Positions 10,710 to 20,575 of a stretch of DNA of 64,000 bases are shown piece after piece. Below the pieces are notes generated by a model, which searched no databases, was not told where the DNA came from, and saw only the letters and a list, made by a program, of their open reading frames with translations. How positions within the stretch are numbered: position 1 is the stretch's first letter; each line of letters starts with the position of its first letter. The translations under genes and the position numbers were made by a program. The stretch is from Bacteroidales bacterium (GTDB lineage: Bacteria; Bacteroidota; Bacteroidia; Bacteroidales; UBA4181), in contig JAFWVY010000022.1 of assembly GCA_017523725.1 (NCBI GenBank), positions 30,872-94,871 on the forward strand. The letters run 5' to 3'.

Positions 10710-11477
10710 TTATTTTTTTCCTTCGATGTAGTCAAAAGTGGACAGCAGGTCCGCCTGGTGCTTGCCGATGGCCACCGTCAGCTCGAAATGGGCTGATGGC
10801 TGGTGGTCACGCGTACAGATGGTCCATCCGTCCCGTTCCTGGTAGATATCCCGTTTGCCCAGGTTGATCATGGGCTCGATGCAGATGGTCAGGTTCTCCT
10901 TGAGCCTGCATCCGGCACCGCGGTGTCCATAGTTGGGAACTTCAGGGCGCTCGTGCAGTCGTTTGCCGATACCGTGTCCGACCATCTCGCGCACTACGGA
11001 GTAGCCGTGCTGCTCGCAGAAGCTCTGGATGGCGTATCCGATATCACCCATACGGAATGCCGAGGTCGCCTTCTCGATGCCTTTGAACAACGAAAGACGG
11101 GTCGTCTCGAGAAGCTGTTTCACTTCGGGAGCGACTTCCCCCACGCAGAACGTATAGGCGCTGTCGCCGTTGAATCCGTTCAAGATTGCTCCGCAGTCGA
11201 CTGAAACGACATCACCTTCTTTCAGAATCACTTCTTTCGAAGGAATGCCGTGGACGACCTGGTCGTTCACCGAGGTGCACAGCGTGGCGGGGTAGCCGGC
11301 ATATCCCTTGAATCCGGGGATGCCGTGGTTGTCACGGATAAACGTCTCGGCTATGGAATCCAAGTCCCATGTGGAGACGCCCGGCCGGACATGTTTACCT
11401 ACCTCAGCCAGCGTACGCGACACCAAATCGCCGCTCAGCCTCAGTAACTCAATCTCTTCGGATGTCTTTACTATCAT
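10710..11477 (-). CDS. map: Methionine aminopeptidase, type I
   Basis: A 255-residue enzyme that removes the start methionine from new proteins in the cytoplasm. The five metal ligands are visible in order: Asp in VDCGA, Asp in NGDSAYTF, His in VGHGIG, Glu in IEPMINLG and Glu in HFELTVAI. There is no N-terminal SH3-binding or zinc extension, so it is the short type Ia form. The ATG at 11477 is preferred to a TTG one codon upstream. It follows secY by 21 bp; map and infA between secY and rpmJ is a common arrangement in this phylum and others. Confidence 0.97.
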   Translation of the reverse strand: MIVKTSEEIELLRLSGDLVSRTLAEVGKHVRPGVSTWDLDSIAETFIRDNHGIPGFKGYAGYPATLCTSVNDQVVHGIPSKEVILKEGDVVSVDCGAILNGFNGDSAYTFCVGEVAPEVKQLLETTRLSLFKGIEKATSAFRMGDIGYAIQSFCEQHGYSVVREMVGHGIGKRLHERPEVPNYGHRGAGCRLKENLTICIEPMINLGKRDIYQERDGWTICTRDHQPSAHFELTVAIGKHQADLLSTFDYIEGKK

Positions 11478-11498
11478 CAAAGAACGTTATCTCTTGTC

Positions 11499-12818
11499 TT
11501 ATATGCTGCTTCTTCCTTTGATGCGGCCGGTCTTCATCAGACCGTCATAGTGTCTCATCAGCAAATGGCTTTCAATCTGCTGCAGCGTATCAAGCACCAC
11601 ACCGACCATGATAAGCAGGGTGGTACCGCCGAAGAACTGAGCAAATTGTCCCTTAATGCCCAAAAGAGCCGCAAAGGTAGGGAAAATTGCAATAAGCGCC
11701 AAAAATATCGAGCCGGGCAGAACCAGTCGCGACATGATCTCGTACAGGTATTCGATGGTCTTTTTGCCGGGTTTGACACCGGGGATGAAACCGCCGTTGC
11801 GCTTCATGTCTTCGGCCATCTGGTTCGGGTTGATGGTAATGGCCGTATAGAAGTACGTGAAGGCTACGATGAGCAGGCCGAACACCAGATTGTACCAGAA
11901 ACTGTGCATGTTCAGGAAGGCCGATGTGAACGAACTGACCTTCTCGTCGCTCGATGCATAGCCGGCCAGCACCACCGGAATGAACATCAACGCCTGGGCG
12001 AAGATGATCGGCATGACGCCCGCCGCATTCACTTTCAGCGGGATATATTGCCGGACACCGCCATACTGCCGATTGCCTACGATGCGTTTGGCATACTGTA
12101 CGGGAATCTTGCGCGTTCCCTGTACCAGCCCGACCGAGAGACCGATGACAATCAGCCAGGCCACCAGTTCGACCAACAGCGCGACACCGCCACCCTGGCC
12201 TTCCAGACGGACTGCAAACTCCTGCACGAGTGCCTGGGGCAGACGGGCAATGATACCGATCATGATGATCAGGGAGATACCGTTTCCGATGCCCTTGTCG
12301 GTGATCTTTTCACCCAGCCACATGATGAACATGGTACCGGCGATGAGGATGATCACGGCCAGCGGCACGTTGAAATTGGGGGAGAACGCCGCCGGGGAAC
12401 GCTGTTTCAGGTTGATGAGGTACGCAGCGCCCTGGAAAATCAGGATAACCACCGTCAGATAACGGGTAATCTGGTTGATTTTCCGGCGTCCGCTTTCACC
12501 TTCGCGCTGCATCTTCTGGAACGAAGGAATCATGATGCCCAGCAGCTGCACCAGAATGGAGGCCGTGATATAGGGCATGATACCCAGTGCCACGATGGAG
12601 GCGTTGGCGAACGCACCACCCGAGAACATGTCCAGCAGTCCCATGATACCTTCGGAGGTCTGGCTCTTCAGAGCGGCCAGGCCGGAGGGATCGATGCCGG
12701 GCAGCACGATGACCGTGCACAGACGGTACACGAGCAGAATGCCCAGCGTGAACAGGATGCGGGAACGCAGTTCCTCAATCTTGTAGATATTCTTTAAAGT
12801 CTGAATGAATGCTTTCAT
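11499..12818 (-). CDS. secY: Preprotein translocase subunit SecY
   Basis: A 439-residue polytopic inner-membrane protein with ten predicted helices; it is the channel of the Sec translocon. It has the SecY signature LGIMPYITASILVQLL (plug-side second helix region) and the cytoplasmic loop QGTRKIPVQYAKR that meets the ribosome and SecA. The C-terminus is the short cytoplasmic tail GLMKTGRIKGRSSI. It starts 6 bp after rplO. SecG is encoded near 1.7 kb; SecE is not in this window. Confidence 0.98.
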   Translation of the reverse strand: MKAFIQTLKNIYKIEELRSRILFTLGILLVYRLCTVIVLPGIDPSGLAALKSQTSEGIMGLLDMFSGGAFANASIVALGIMPYITASILVQLLGIMIPSFQKMQREGESGRRKINQITRYLTVVILIFQGAAYLINLKQRSPAAFSPNFNVPLAVIILIAGTMFIMWLGEKITDKGIGNGISLIIMIGIIARLPQALVQEFAVRLEGQGGGVALLVELVAWLIVIGLSVGLVQGTRKIPVQYAKRIVGNRQYGGVRQYIPLKVNAAGVMPIIFAQALMFIPVVLAGYASSDEKVSSFTSAFLNMHSFWYNLVFGLLIVAFTYFYTAITINPNQMAEDMKRNGGFIPGVKPGKKTIEYLYEIMSRLVLPGSIFLALIAIFPTFAALLGIKGQFAQFFGGTTLLIMVGVVLDTLQQIESHLLMRHYDGLMKTGRIKGRSSI

Positions 12819-12824
12819 GGACGA

Positions 12825-13274
12825 TTATGCAATTACGGCCGTGCCTTCCAAAGCTTCGATGGCGGCAATAGCAGATTTAGAAAAAGCGTTGGCAGTGATG
12901 TTCACCTTCTTGGTCAGGGTTCCGTTGCCAAGCACCTTTACCAGCGTGTTCTTGGGAACAAGTCCGTATTCCACCATCTTCTCGATGTTGATGTCGGTTT
13001 CGCCGGTGGCCTCCGCGAACGCCTCGATGGCGCTCAGGTTGACAGCCTTGTATTTGACACTGTTGATATTCTTGAAACCAAACTTCGGCAGACGGCGCTG
13101 CAAAGGCATCTGACCGCCTTCGAAGCCGACCTTCTTGGAATAACCGGAGATGGCTTTCTGTCCCTTATGACCTTTTGTGGATTGACCGCCTTTACCGCTG
13201 CCTTCTCCGCGTCCCAAACGTTTCCCTTTGCATTGAACTGAACCGGATGCCGGTTTTAAAGTACTTAAATCCAT
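12825..13274 (-). CDS. rplO: 50S ribosomal protein uL15
   Basis: A 149-residue large-subunit protein. The N-terminal third is a basic Gly-rich loop (KGKRLGRGEGSGKGGQSTKG) that threads into 23S rRNA. The C-terminal domain is globular, with LVKVLGNGTLTKKVNITANAFSKSA. It starts 17 bp after rpmD and ends 6 bp before secY. Confidence 0.98.
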   Translation of the reverse strand: MDLSTLKPASGSVQCKGKRLGRGEGSGKGGQSTKGHKGQKAISGYSKKVGFEGGQMPLQRRLPKFGFKNINSVKYKAVNLSAIEAFAEATGETDINIEKMVEYGLVPKNTLVKVLGNGTLTKKVNITANAFSKSAIAAIEALEGTAVIA

Positions 13275-13291
13275 TGTATTAACTTTTCAAA

Positions 13292-13471
13292 TTATAATTC
13301 TTCAACACTAACCAAATGACTCACTTTGCGAATCATGCCCAGCATCTGGGGATTGGCTTCCACTTCAACGGTACTGTTCATGCGGTGCAGGCCCAAAGCT
13401 TTGACCGTGGCCTTCTGGCGTTCGGGGCAACCGATGATGCTCTTGACTAATTTTACGCGAACTTTCGACAT
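13292..13471 (-). CDS. rpmD: 50S ribosomal protein uL30
   Basis: A 59-residue protein read from the gap between rpsE and rplO. It starts MSKVRVKLVKSIIGCPERQK and contains ALGLHRMNSTVEVE, the L30 signature. It begins 12 bp after rpsE. Length is normal for bacterial uL30. Confidence 0.97.
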   Translation of the reverse strand: MSKVRVKLVKSIIGCPERQKATVKALGLHRMNSTVEVEANPQMLGMIRKVSHLVSVEEL

Positions 13472-13483
13472 GGTACATTCAGT

Positions 13484-13999
13484 TTATCCGTTAAACACTC
13501 TGTTCACTTCGATGCCGCGCTGCTGTGCCACCGCATAGGCGTCGCGCAGTTGAGTCAGCGCCTCGAAAGTGGCCTTGACCAGGTTGTGCGGGTTGGAAGA
13601 ACCTTTGGATTTGGCCAGCACGTCCTTGATGCCGACGCTTTCCAAGACGGCGCGCATAGCACCACCGGCCTTGACACCGGTACCGTTGGAAGCGGGTTTC
13701 AGGAATACGAACGCGCCACCGTATTTGGCGATTTGCTCGTGGGGAATGGTGCCCTTCAGAACCGGCACCTTGATCAGATTCTTCTTGGCGTCTTCGATGC
13801 CCTTCGAGATGGCGGAGGTCACTTCGTTGGATTTGCCCAGGCCGTATCCTACGATACCGTTTCCGTCACCCACGACGACGATGGCCGAAAAGCTGAACGT
13901 ACGTCCGCCCTTGGTGACCTTCGTGACGCGCTGGATGCTGACGAGTCTGTCTTTTAACTCTAAATCTGTGGTTTTAACCTTACGAATACTTGCTGACAT
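13484..13999 (-). CDS. rpsE: 30S ribosomal protein uS5
   Basis: A 171-residue protein lining the mRNA entry channel. It has the double-stranded-RNA-binding-like domain with [22 protein letters not shown] and [13 protein letters not shown], then the C-terminal domain with [17 protein letters not shown]. Length is standard. It follows rplR by 6 bp. Confidence 0.98.
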   Translation of the reverse strand: MSASIRKVKTTDLELKDRLVSIQRVTKVTKGGRTFSFSAIVVVGDGNGIVGYGLGKSNEVTSAISKGIEDAKKNLIKVPVLKGTIPHEQIAKYGGAFVFLKPASNGTGVKAGGAMRAVLESVGIKDVLAKSKGSSNPHNLVKATFEALTQLRDAYAVAQQRGIEVNRVFNG

Positions 14000-14005
14000 A
14001 TCTTC

Positions 14006-14362
14006 TTAAAATTTGAGCCCGCCTTCTCTGGCTGCATCTGCCAGCGATTTGACTCTCCCGTGATACAAATAACCATTTCTGTCGAATACGACCGAGTTGA
14101 TGCCGGCGGCGATGGAGCGCTCTGCGATGAGCTTGCCGACCAGCGCGGCCTGTTCGGTCTTGTTAACTTTCTGGCCGGCGATTTCCTTGCAGCGCGACGA
14201 AGCTGCCACCAGGGTCTTGCCGGACTCGTCGTCGATGAGCTGAACGTAAATCTGGGTGTTGCTTCTGAAAACAGACATACGCGGCTTCACGGCGGTTCCT
14301 TTGACGATCTTGCGGATTCTTTTCTTGATCCGGAATCTTCTTTCTATTTTAGTTAATGCCAT
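14006..14362 (-). CDS. rplR: 50S ribosomal protein uL18
   Basis: A 118-residue 5S rRNA-binding protein of the central protuberance. It has [21 protein letters not shown], then [19 protein letters not shown], and ends [20 protein letters not shown], all typical of uL18. It lies 28 bp after rplF and 6 bp before rpsE. Confidence 0.98.
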   Translation of the reverse strand: MALTKIERRFRIKKRIRKIVKGTAVKPRMSVFRSNTQIYVQLIDDESGKTLVAASSRCKEIAGQKVNKTEQAALVGKLIAERSIAAGINSVVFDRNGYLYHGRVKSLADAAREGGLKF

Positions 14363-14390
14363 AATCTTTCTTCTTTAGACGTGCTACTTG

Positions 14391-14948
14391 TTATTTCGCG
14401 CCGGCTGCTTTACCCGCCTTGCTTCTCAAGGTTTCTCCGACGAACTTGATACCCTTGCCCTTGTACGGTTCGGGCGCACGCAGGGAGCGGATCTTGGCGG
14501 CGACCTGGCCGAGCAGCTGCTTGTTGGTCGAGGTCATCGTGATAACCGGATTGGAACGTTTTTCAGTGACAGCCGTCACTTTGATCTCATCGGGCAGCTG
14601 GATGACGAAGTTGTGGGAATATCCCAGGCTCAGTTCCAGCACCTGGCCCTTGGCTTCGGCGCGGTAGCCGACGCCGACCAGTTCCTGCTTGACCGTGTAG
14701 CCTTCCGACACACCGACCACCATGTTGTGGATGAGGGCGCGGTACAGACCGTGCATGGCTTTGTGACGTTTCTGCTCGGTAGGACGGGTGATGACAATCT
14801 TTCCATCTTCCAGCGCAACCTTGATGTCCCGGTCGACCTTCTGGGAAAGGGTTCCCAGCGGACCTTTGACCGTGACGGTGTTGTCGTCGGCGATGTCTAT
14901 CGAGACTTTCTCAGGCAATGATATAGGCAATTTTCCAATTCTTGACAT
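14391..14948 (-). CDS. rplF: 50S ribosomal protein uL6
   Basis: A 185-residue protein of two repeated alpha/beta domains that lies near the factor-binding site. It starts MSRIGKLPISLPEKV and has the C-terminal signature RAPEPYKGKGIKFVGETLR. Length and motifs are normal. It starts 18 bp after rpsH. Confidence 0.98.
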   Translation of the reverse strand: MSRIGKLPISLPEKVSIDIADDNTVTVKGPLGTLSQKVDRDIKVALEDGKIVITRPTEQKRHKAMHGLYRALIHNMVVGVSEGYTVKQELVGVGYRAEAKGQVLELSLGYSHNFVIQLPDEIKVTAVTEKRSNPVITMTSTNKQLLGQVAAKIRSLRAPEPYKGKGIKFVGETLRSKAGKAAGAK

Positions 14949-14966
14949 TTCCTTACCCTCCTTCGA

Positions 14967-15362
14967 TTAATAAACATAACAAATAACTTCTCCGCCAATG
15001 CCTTTGGCACGGGCTTCCTTGTCGGTCATCAGACCCTGAGAAGTGGAAATAATGGCAATGCCCAGTCCGTTCAGGATTCTGGGCAGATCTTCGTGTCCCG
15101 TGTATTTGCGGAGACCGGGGCGGCTGACGCGTCCCAGCTCCTTGATGGCGTTCTGACGGGTGACAGGGTTGTACTTCAGGGCAATCTTGATGGTGCCCTG
15201 TGCGCTGTCTGGTTCGAATTTGTAATTCAAAATGTAACCCTTCTCAAAGAGAATTTGAACGATGCCCTTCTTCATCTTGGAAGCGGGAACTTCCACGATT
15301 TTGTGACGGGCCATGATGCCGTTTCTGATGCGGGTTAACAAATCTGCGATTGGATCAGTCAT
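14967..15362 (-). CDS. rpsH: 30S ribosomal protein uS8
   Basis: A 131-residue primary 16S rRNA-binding protein. It starts [20 protein letters not shown] and ends with the [11 protein letters not shown] strand of the C-terminal rRNA-binding domain; the [16 protein letters not shown] signature is present. In E. coli S8 represses the spc operon by binding an mRNA copy of its rRNA site. Here an 81-bp gap with an imperfect hairpin lies just upstream of rpsH, the largest gap in the spc part of the run. That makes a local S8 feedback site plausible but unproven. Confidence 0.98.
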   Translation of the reverse strand: MTDPIADLLTRIRNGIMARHKIVEVPASKMKKGIVQILFEKGYILNYKFEPDSAQGTIKIALKYNPVTRQNAIKELGRVSRPGLRKYTGHEDLPRILNGLGIAIISTSQGLMTDKEARAKGIGGEVICYVY

Positions 15363-15390
15363 TTTTAACTCTAATTATTGTTATTAATGG

Positions 15391-15427
15391 ATGCAGGTGA
15401 TACGTAAAAATCGATATCCCAATGCAT
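15391..15427 (-). promoter_or_regulatory. Hairpin in the rpsN-rpsH gap, candidate ribosomal-protein feedback site
   Basis: Between rpsN and rpsH the transcript can fold as three stacked short helices: ATGCA (15391-15395) with TGCAT (15423-15427), GG (15396-15397) with CC (15419-15420), and GATA (15399-15402) with TATC (15415-15418). Small bulges separate the helices, and there is a 12-nt A/U-rich loop. It ends about 30 nt upstream of the rpsH start. The pairing is visible; the regulatory role is inference. Confidence 0.35.
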
Positions 15428-15443
15428 TTGTTTTATTTCTTGC

Positions 15444-15713
15444 TTACCAGCTGGCTTTCTTCACGCCCGGAATCAGTCCTTTCGAGGCCATTTCCCGGAA
15501 CTCGATCCTGCTGATGCCGAACTGACGCATGTAACCTTTCGGACGTCCGCTCAGCAGACAACGGTTGTGAAGCCGTACGGTGCTTGAGTTGCGCGGCAGC
15601 AGTGCGAGGGCCTGGTAGTCGCCCGCCGCTTTCAGTGCAGCGCGTTTCTTTGCATATTTCTCAACCATCTTGGCACGTTTCACTTCGCGTGCGATCATTG
15701 ATTCTTTTGCCAT
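15444..15713 (-). CDS. rpsN: 30S ribosomal protein uS14, zinc-free type
   Basis: An 89-residue protein of the 30S head. It starts [20 protein letters not shown] and has the C-terminal signature [20 protein letters not shown]. The long form lacks the CxxC pairs of zinc-type S14, so it is the C-minus form. It lies 15 bp after rplE, with an unusually long gap to rpsH downstream. Confidence 0.97.
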   Translation of the reverse strand: MAKESMIAREVKRAKMVEKYAKKRAALKAAGDYQALALLPRNSSTVRLHNRCLLSGRPKGYMRQFGISRIEFREMASKGLIPGVKKASW

Positions 15714-15728
15714 AACTTTATTTCTATG

Positions 15729-16280
15729 TTAGCGTTTCTTAAAAGGTAATCCGAATTCGCGAAGCATGGCGTAGGCCTCTTCGTCGGTCGTGGCTGAGGT
15801 GACGAACGTAATCTCGACACCCATCATCTTCACGATTTTGTCGATGTCGATTTCGGGGAAGATAATCTGCTCGGCGATGCCCAGCGTGTAGTTGCCCCGG
15901 CCGTCCAGCTTCCCGCTGATGCCCTTGAAGTCGCGGATACGCGGCAGCGACACGGCGATGAGTCTTTCCAGGAACTCGTACATCCGGTTGCCGCGCAGCG
16001 TGACGCGCACACCGACCGGCATGCCCTTGCGGAGCTTGAAGTTGGAAACGTCCTTCTTGGAAAGGGACGCCACCGCTTTCTGTCCGGTAATGGCCGTCAG
16101 CTCGGCAATGGCCACGTCGACGATCTTCTTGTCTGCAGTAGCATAACGACCCACGCCCTGGTTCAGCACAATCTTCTGCAGACGGGGAGCCTGCATCGGT
16201 GTGGTGTACCCGAATTCTTTCATCAGTGCGGGCAGAATTTCCTCTGCGTACTTTTTCTTATAGGTAGGTATATAACTCAT
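15729..16280 (-). CDS. rplE: 50S ribosomal protein uL5
   Basis: A 183-residue 5S rRNA-binding protein of the central protuberance that touches P-site tRNA. It has the signature [19 protein letters not shown] and the C-terminal [15 protein letters not shown]. Its first base coincides with the last base of the rplX stop (TAATG), so the two are translationally coupled. Confidence 0.98.
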   Translation of the reverse strand: MSYIPTYKKKYAEEILPALMKEFGYTTPMQAPRLQKIVLNQGVGRYATADKKIVDVAIAELTAITGQKAVASLSKKDVSNFKLRKGMPVGVRVTLRGNRMYEFLERLIAVSLPRIRDFKGISGKLDGRGNYTLGIAEQIIFPEIDIDKIVKMMGVEITFVTSATTDEEAYAMLREFGLPFKKR

Positions 16281-16600
16281 TATTTGATTTCCTCCCCTGA
16301 TTTTTTTGAATAACGAACCAATTTTTTGTCACTGTTCAGTCTCCGTCCGATACGGGTGCCTTTTCCCGTGGTGGGATCCACGACATTGAGGTTGGAGATG
16401 TGAATCGAGGCTTCCTGTTTGATGATGCCGCCCTGGGTCGCCTTGGCGTTCGGCTTGGTATGTTTCGATACCATGTTCACGCCTTCGACGATGGCCCGCT
16501 GTTTGTCGACGAGCACCTTCAGCACGCGCCCCTGTTGTCCTTTGTCGTCTCCGGCATTTACGACAACCATGTCACCCTTCTTGATATGCAATTTGCTCAT
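16280..16600 (-). CDS. rplX: 50S ribosomal protein uL24
   Basis: A 106-residue assembly-initiator protein of the 50S subunit with an N-terminal KOW motif ([20 protein letters not shown]). The C-terminal part is basic. It starts 20 bp after rplN and its stop overlaps the rplE start by one base. Confidence 0.98.
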   Translation of the reverse strand: MSKLHIKKGDMVVVNAGDDKGQQGRVLKVLVDKQRAIVEGVNMVSKHTKPNAKATQGGIIKQEASIHISNLNVVDPTTGKGTRIGRRLNSDKKLVRYSKKSGEEIK

Positions 16601-16620
16601 TTCGAGTTAAGTTTAATTTG

Positions 16621-16986
16621 TTACAATACTTCAGGAGCCAGCGAAACAATTTTCATGAAATTTTCACGAAGTTCCCTGGCGACAGGTCCGAAGATACGGG
16701 TGCCGCGGATCTCGCCGGCGGGGTTCAGCAAAACGACCGCATTGTCGTCGAAACGGATATAGGATCCGTCACCACGGCGTATTTCCTTGTTCGTGCGGAC
16801 CACGACGGCCTTGCTGACCGTGCCTTTCTTTACATCGCCCGACGGTAACGCGTCCTTGACAGCCACGACAATCGTGTCGCCGATGCTCGCATATTTTCTG
16901 CGCGTTCCTCCGAGCACGCGGATACACAAAACTTCTTTGGCTCCGCTGTTGTCAGCTACTGACAATCTGCTTTCTTGCTGTATCAT
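16621..16986 (-). CDS. rplN: 50S ribosomal protein uL14
   Basis: A 121-residue five-stranded barrel protein at the subunit interface. It starts [20 protein letters not shown] and has the L14 signature DAVVL-type strand [20 protein letters not shown]. Length is normal. Only 2 bp separate it from rpsQ. Confidence 0.98.
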   Translation of the reverse strand: MIQQESRLSVADNSGAKEVLCIRVLGGTRRKYASIGDTIVVAVKDALPSGDVKKGTVSKAVVVRTNKEIRRGDGSYIRFDDNAVVLLNPAGEIRGTRIFGPVARELRENFMKIVSLAPEVL

Positions 16987-16988
16987 GA

Positions 16989-17252
16989 CTATTTTGCTCT
17001 TTCAATGATTTCAACTAATCTCCAATTCTTCTGCTTGCTTAGCGGACGGGTTTCCATGATGCGGACCGTATCGCCGATCTGGCAGGAGTTCTCCTCGTCG
17101 TGAGCGTAGAACTTGGAGGTCTTGTTCACGAACTTGCCGTAAATGGGATGCTGATATTTGGTCTTGACGGACACCACGATGGTCTTGTCCATGCGATTGC
17201 TGGTTACCACGCCGATACGTTCTTTCCGTAAATTTCTGCTAAGTTCTTCCAT
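16989..17252 (-). CDS. rpsQ: 30S ribosomal protein uS17
   Basis: An 87-residue OB-fold protein of the 30S body. It has [20 protein letters not shown] and the [20 protein letters not shown] signature. It starts 10 bp after rpmC. Confidence 0.97.
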   Translation of the reverse strand: MEELSRNLRKERIGVVTSNRMDKTIVVSVKTKYQHPIYGKFVNKTSKFYAHDEENSCQIGDTVRIMETRPLSKQKNWRLVEIIERAK

Positions 17253-17262
17253 TGTCTTGGCT

Positions 17263-17460
17263 CTACTTGTTTTGTGATGTACGTTTTGTTAACTCTGTCA
17301 TCAGGCGGGCAATGTTCCTGCGCGCGGCTTTGATCTGCATAGGGTTGTCCAACGGAGAAATGGTGTGGTTCAACTTCATGCGGACCAGCGCCTCTTTCTC
17401 GGTTTCGATGCGTTCCTGAATTTCCGAAGTGGTCAGTTCTCTGATTTCTGCTGTTTTCAT
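17263..17460 (-). CDS. rpmC: 50S ribosomal protein uL29
   Basis: A 65-residue two-helix protein by the exit tunnel, a docking point for trigger factor and SRP. It starts [18 protein letters not shown] and has the signature [18 protein letters not shown]. It begins 12 bp after rplP. Confidence 0.97.
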   Translation of the reverse strand: MKTAEIRELTTSEIQERIETEKEALVRMKLNHTISPLDNPMQIKAARRNIARLMTELTKRTSQNK

Positions 17461-17472
17461 ATCGATGATTCC

Positions 17473-17898
17473 TTATGCTTCTGTTTCGTAATCGCGGCGT
17501 ACGATGAACTTGGTCTTGATGGGCAGTTTCTGGGCGCCGAGACGCATGGCCTCCCTGGCGACTTCCAACGGCACACCGTCCGCTTCGAGAATGATTCTGC
17601 CGGGGGTGATGGGGGATACGAACCCTTCCGGAGCACCTTTACCTTTACCCATACGGACTTCGGCAGGTTTCTTGGTGATGGGTTTATCGGGGAAGATTCT
17701 GATCCACAGCTGTCCTTCACGTTTCATGTAACGTGTCACAGCCTGACGGGCAGCCTCGATCTGATTACCGGTCAGCCAGGCGTAATCCATGGCCTTGATG
17801 CCGAAAGACCCGAAAGACAATTCATGACCACGCTGGGCCAGGCCTTTCATCTTTCCTTTCTGCTGCCTTCTGAACTTCGTTTTTTTCGGTTGTAACAT
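17473..17898 (-). CDS. rplP: 50S ribosomal protein uL16
   Basis: A 141-residue protein near the A site and peptidyl-transferase centre. It starts [20 protein letters not shown] and contains the [15 protein letters not shown] loop. The Arg of the N-terminal [18 protein letters not shown] region is conserved. It follows rpsC by 46 bp, a gap that holds only a small 5-bp hairpin. Confidence 0.98.
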   Translation of the reverse strand: MLQPKKTKFRRQQKGKMKGLAQRGHELSFGSFGIKAMDYAWLTGNQIEAARQAVTRYMKREGQLWIRIFPDKPITKKPAEVRMGKGKGAPEGFVSPITPGRIILEADGVPLEVAREAMRLGAQKLPIKTKFIVRRDYETEA

Positions 17899-17944
17899 TT
17901 CGCTAATTTTTATCTGAGTAACGACTCAATAATTATTCGGTTTC

Positions 17945-18688
17945 TTATAAAGGTTTGCGTTTGCCGGCCGCCGCACCTCTTCTCATGCCACCCGCAGGTT
18001 TCTGGGCCGCCCCGGAGGACTGCCGCGACTGATAGTGACCGACGTTGGGCGTGAGGTCCCGGTGTCCGTAGACCATGCCGTTGCAAATCCATACCTTGAT
18101 GCCGATCAGACCGACCTTGGTCAGGGCTTCGCCCAGTGCATAGTCGATGTCAGCTCTGATGGTATGCAGCGGAATACGTCCTTCCTTCAGCATTTCGGTA
18201 CGTGCCATTTCGGCGCCGCCCAACCGGCCGGAAGCGATGATCTTGATGCCTTCGGCTCCCATGCGCATGGTGGACATGATGGCCATCTTCATGGCACGGC
18301 GGTAAGAAATCTTGCCTTCCACCTGACGGGCTACGTTGTTGGCGACGATGACGGCGTCCAGTTCGGGACGTTTCACCTCATAGATATAGATCTGAATCTC
18401 TTTCTTCGTGATTTTCTTGAGTTCTTCCTTCAGCTTGTCCACTTCCTGGCCGCCTTTGCCGATGATGACACCCGGGCGGGCGGTGTTGACGGTGACCGTG
18501 ATGAGCTTCAAGGTACGTTCAATGACAATCTTCGAAATACTGGCCTTCGCGAGACGCGCGCTCAGGTATTTGCGGATTTTGTCGTCTTCAACCAGCTTGG
18601 CAGAAAAGTCCTTTCCACCATACCAGTTAGAATCCCATCCTTTGATGATGCCGAGTCTGCACGAAATTGGATTTACTTTCTGTCCCAT
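17945..18688 (-). CDS. rpsC: 30S ribosomal protein uS3
   Basis: A 247-residue protein of the 30S head that forms the mRNA entry pore and helicase with S4 and S5. The KH domain (about 39-107) has the [14 protein letters not shown] loop. The C-terminal domain has [21 protein letters not shown] basic Ala/Gly/Arg-rich tail of about 35 residues extends beyond the E. coli end. It starts 3 bp after the rplV stop. Confidence 0.98.
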   Translation of the reverse strand: MGQKVNPISCRLGIIKGWDSNWYGGKDFSAKLVEDDKIRKYLSARLAKASISKIVIERTLKLITVTVNTARPGVIIGKGGQEVDKLKEELKKITKKEIQIYIYEVKRPELDAVIVANNVARQVEGKISYRRAMKMAIMSTMRMGAEGIKIIASGRLGGAEMARTEMLKEGRIPLHTIRADIDYALGEALTKVGLIGIKVWICNGMVYGHRDLTPNVGHYQSRQSSGAAQKPAGGMRRGAAAGKRKPL

Positions 18689-18691
18689 TGT

Positions 18692-19123
18692 TTACTTAGA
18701 TTGAGGTTGAACTTTTTCTTCGGTTGCTTCTGCGGCCTTGTCGACAACGATCAGGACGTGGTTGGATCTTTTTCTTATGCGATAGCCTCTGCCCTGGGGC
18801 GCGGTACGCAGTCTTTTCAGAACGGTTCCGCCGTCCACCTTGATTTCGGACACGATCAGGTTGCTGTCTTCAACCCGAGCGCCTTCGTTCTTGGCCTGCC
18901 AGTTGGCGATGGCCGAGAGCAGCAGCTTCTCTACTTTCTCCGAAGCATCTTTATTGCTGTAATGGAGGATATCCAGAGCCTTGTTGACTTCGACGCCTCT
19001 GATCATATCGGCGACATAGCGCATCTTCCTCGGTGAGGAGGGGCAGTTGCGCAGAATCGCGAAACTCTTGCTTTTAGAGGCTTCCTTGCGCTTTTCGGCG
19101 GATATTCTTTTTCTTGCACCCAT
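18692..19123 (-). CDS. rplV: 50S ribosomal protein uL22
   Basis: A 143-residue protein whose beta-hairpin lines the exit-tunnel constriction. The core has [17 protein letters not shown] and the hairpin [20 protein letters not shown] basic extension lies at the N-terminus and an acidic tail at the C-terminus. It lies 31 bp after rpsS. Confidence 0.97.
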   Translation of the reverse strand: MGARKRISAEKRKEASKSKSFAILRNCPSSPRKMRYVADMIRGVEVNKALDILHYSNKDASEKVEKLLLSAIANWQAKNEGARVEDSNLIVSEIKVDGGTVLKRLRTAPQGRGYRIRKRSNHVLIVVDKAAEATEEKVQPQSK

Positions 19124-19154
19124 GATTATATGCTTTTCCTTTTAGGTGTTAAAC

Positions 19155-19418
19155 TTATTTATTGCCTGAATGACCTCTGAAGGTTCTCGTGGGAGCAAAT
19201 TCGCCCAGCCGGTGGCCGATCATGTTCTCGGTGACATAGACCGGGATGAATTTGTTGCCATTGTGAACGGTGATGGTATGTCCTACAAAATCCGGAGAAA
19301 TCATCGAACGACGAGACCAAGTCTTGATGGCAGACTTCTTGCCGGACTCATTCATCTCGATGACTCTCTTCTCTAACTTAAGATCGATAAACGGACCTTT
19401 CTTTAATGAACGACTCAT
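19155..19418 (-). CDS. rpsS: 30S ribosomal protein uS19
   Basis: An 87-residue protein of the 30S head. It starts [19 protein letters not shown] and has the signature [18 protein letters not shown] and the tail [11 protein letters not shown]. Length and motifs are standard. It starts 18 bp after rplB. Confidence 0.98.
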   Translation of the reverse strand: MSRSLKKGPFIDLKLEKRVIEMNESGKKSAIKTWSRRSMISPDFVGHTITVHNGNKFIPVYVTENMIGHRLGEFAPTRTFRGHSGNK

Positions 19419-19436
19419 AAGGATATTGGATTCAGG

Positions 19437-20261
19437 TTATTTTTTACGTCTTTCAATGATGTACTTGTTGGAGGCATTCTTCTTGGCCCTGGTCTTGTAT
19501 CCCTTGGCCGGGATGCCCTTGCGCGAACGCGGGTGGCCGCCGGACGCACGTCCTTCGCCACCGCCCATCGGGTGATCCACAGGATTCATGACGACACCAC
19601 GGTTGCGCGGTCTGCGTCCCAGCCAGCGGCTGCGGCCGGCCTTGCCGGACTGCTCGTTGGAATGGTCCGCGTTCGACACGGAACCGATGGTCGCCTTGCA
19701 GGTGGTCAGCACCATACGCGTCTCACCGGAGGGCAGACGCAGGATGGCGTACTTGCCTTCGCGTGAGAGCAGCTGGGCATAGCTGCCGGCGCTGCGCGCC
19801 ATGGAAGCACCCTGACCCGGACGGAGTTCGATGTTGTGAACGATGATACCCAGCGGGATATCACTCAGATACAACGTGTTTCCGACTTCGGGCGCTACGT
19901 TCTTCCCTGAAAGGATGGTCTGTCCTACTTTCAAACCGTTGGGTGCAATGATATAGCGTTTTTCGCCGTCGGTATAGGCTACCAGGGCGATACGGGCACT
20001 ACGGTTCGGATCGTATTCGATCGTCAGAACTTTTGCAGGAATATTTTCTTTATCTCTCATAAAGTCGATAATCCTATACATTTTCTTGTGACCACCGCCG
20101 ATATAGCGCATGGTCATCTTACCGGAGTTGTTGCGTCCACCAGAACTCTTGTTAGGCACCACCAACGACTTCTCAGGCGTTGTGCATGTGATGTCATCAA
20201 AGGTGGTTACGATTTTGTGTCTCTGACCCGGTGTGGTAGGTTTGAACTTCTTTAATGCCAT
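19437..20261 (-). CDS. rplB: 50S ribosomal protein uL2
   Basis: A 274-residue protein essential for subunit joining and the peptidyl-transferase centre. It has the OB and SH3-like domains and the C-terminal signature [20 protein letters not shown] with the conserved His. It ends in a basic tail. It is 3 bp from rplW. Confidence 0.98.
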   Translation of the reverse strand: MALKKFKPTTPGQRHKIVTTFDDITCTTPEKSLVVPNKSSGGRNNSGKMTMRYIGGGHKKMYRIIDFMRDKENIPAKVLTIEYDPNRSARIALVAYTDGEKRYIIAPNGLKVGQTILSGKNVAPEVGNTLYLSDIPLGIIVHNIELRPGQGASMARSAGSYAQLLSREGKYAILRLPSGETRMVLTTCKATIGSVSNADHSNEQSGKAGRSRWLGRRPRNRGVVMNPVDHPMGGGEGRASGGHPRSRKGIPAKGYKTRAKKNASNKYIIERRKK

Positions 20262-20264
20262 GAC

Positions 20265-20555
20265 CTAAATGTTGCTATAAAAATCGATTTTGTCTCCTTC
20301 CTTCAGGGTAACGATTGCTTTCTTGTAGGCGTTCTGTTTCCCTGCGATGATGCCGGATTTGGTATAACGGCTCTTGTTCTTGCCGGCATAGCGCATGGTG
20401 TTCACCTCGCTTACGGTGACACCGTACATGCTCTCCACGGCGTTGCGGATCTGCAGTTTGTTTGCGCGTCTGTCAACGATAAAACCGTAGCGGTTGAGCT
20501 TTTCGCCCTCCTGCGTCATCTTTTCGGTAACGATTGATTTTAAAAGAATATCCAT
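20265..20555 (-). CDS. rplW: 50S ribosomal protein uL23
   Basis: A 96-residue exit-tunnel protein and main docking site for trigger factor and SRP. It starts MDILLKSIVTEKMTQEGEKL and has NKLQIRNAVESMYGVTVSEV. It begins 20 bp after rplD. Confidence 0.97.
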   Translation of the reverse strand: MDILLKSIVTEKMTQEGEKLNRYGFIVDRRANKLQIRNAVESMYGVTVSEVNTMRYAGKNKSRYTKSGIIAGKQNAYKKAIVTLKEGDKIDFYSNI

Positions 20556-20575
20556 TGTCCTTTCGTTTTTCTCTG

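Noticed and set aside
11550..12797. A 415-codon open frame opposite secY
   Set aside because: It is rich in His, Asp and Gln with no hydrophobic pattern or motif, as expected for an antisense shadow of a membrane protein gene.
17911..17924. Small TGAGT/ACTCA hairpin between rplP and rpsC
   Set aside because: It is only 5 bp with a 4-nt loop, which is expected by chance in a 46-bp gap.
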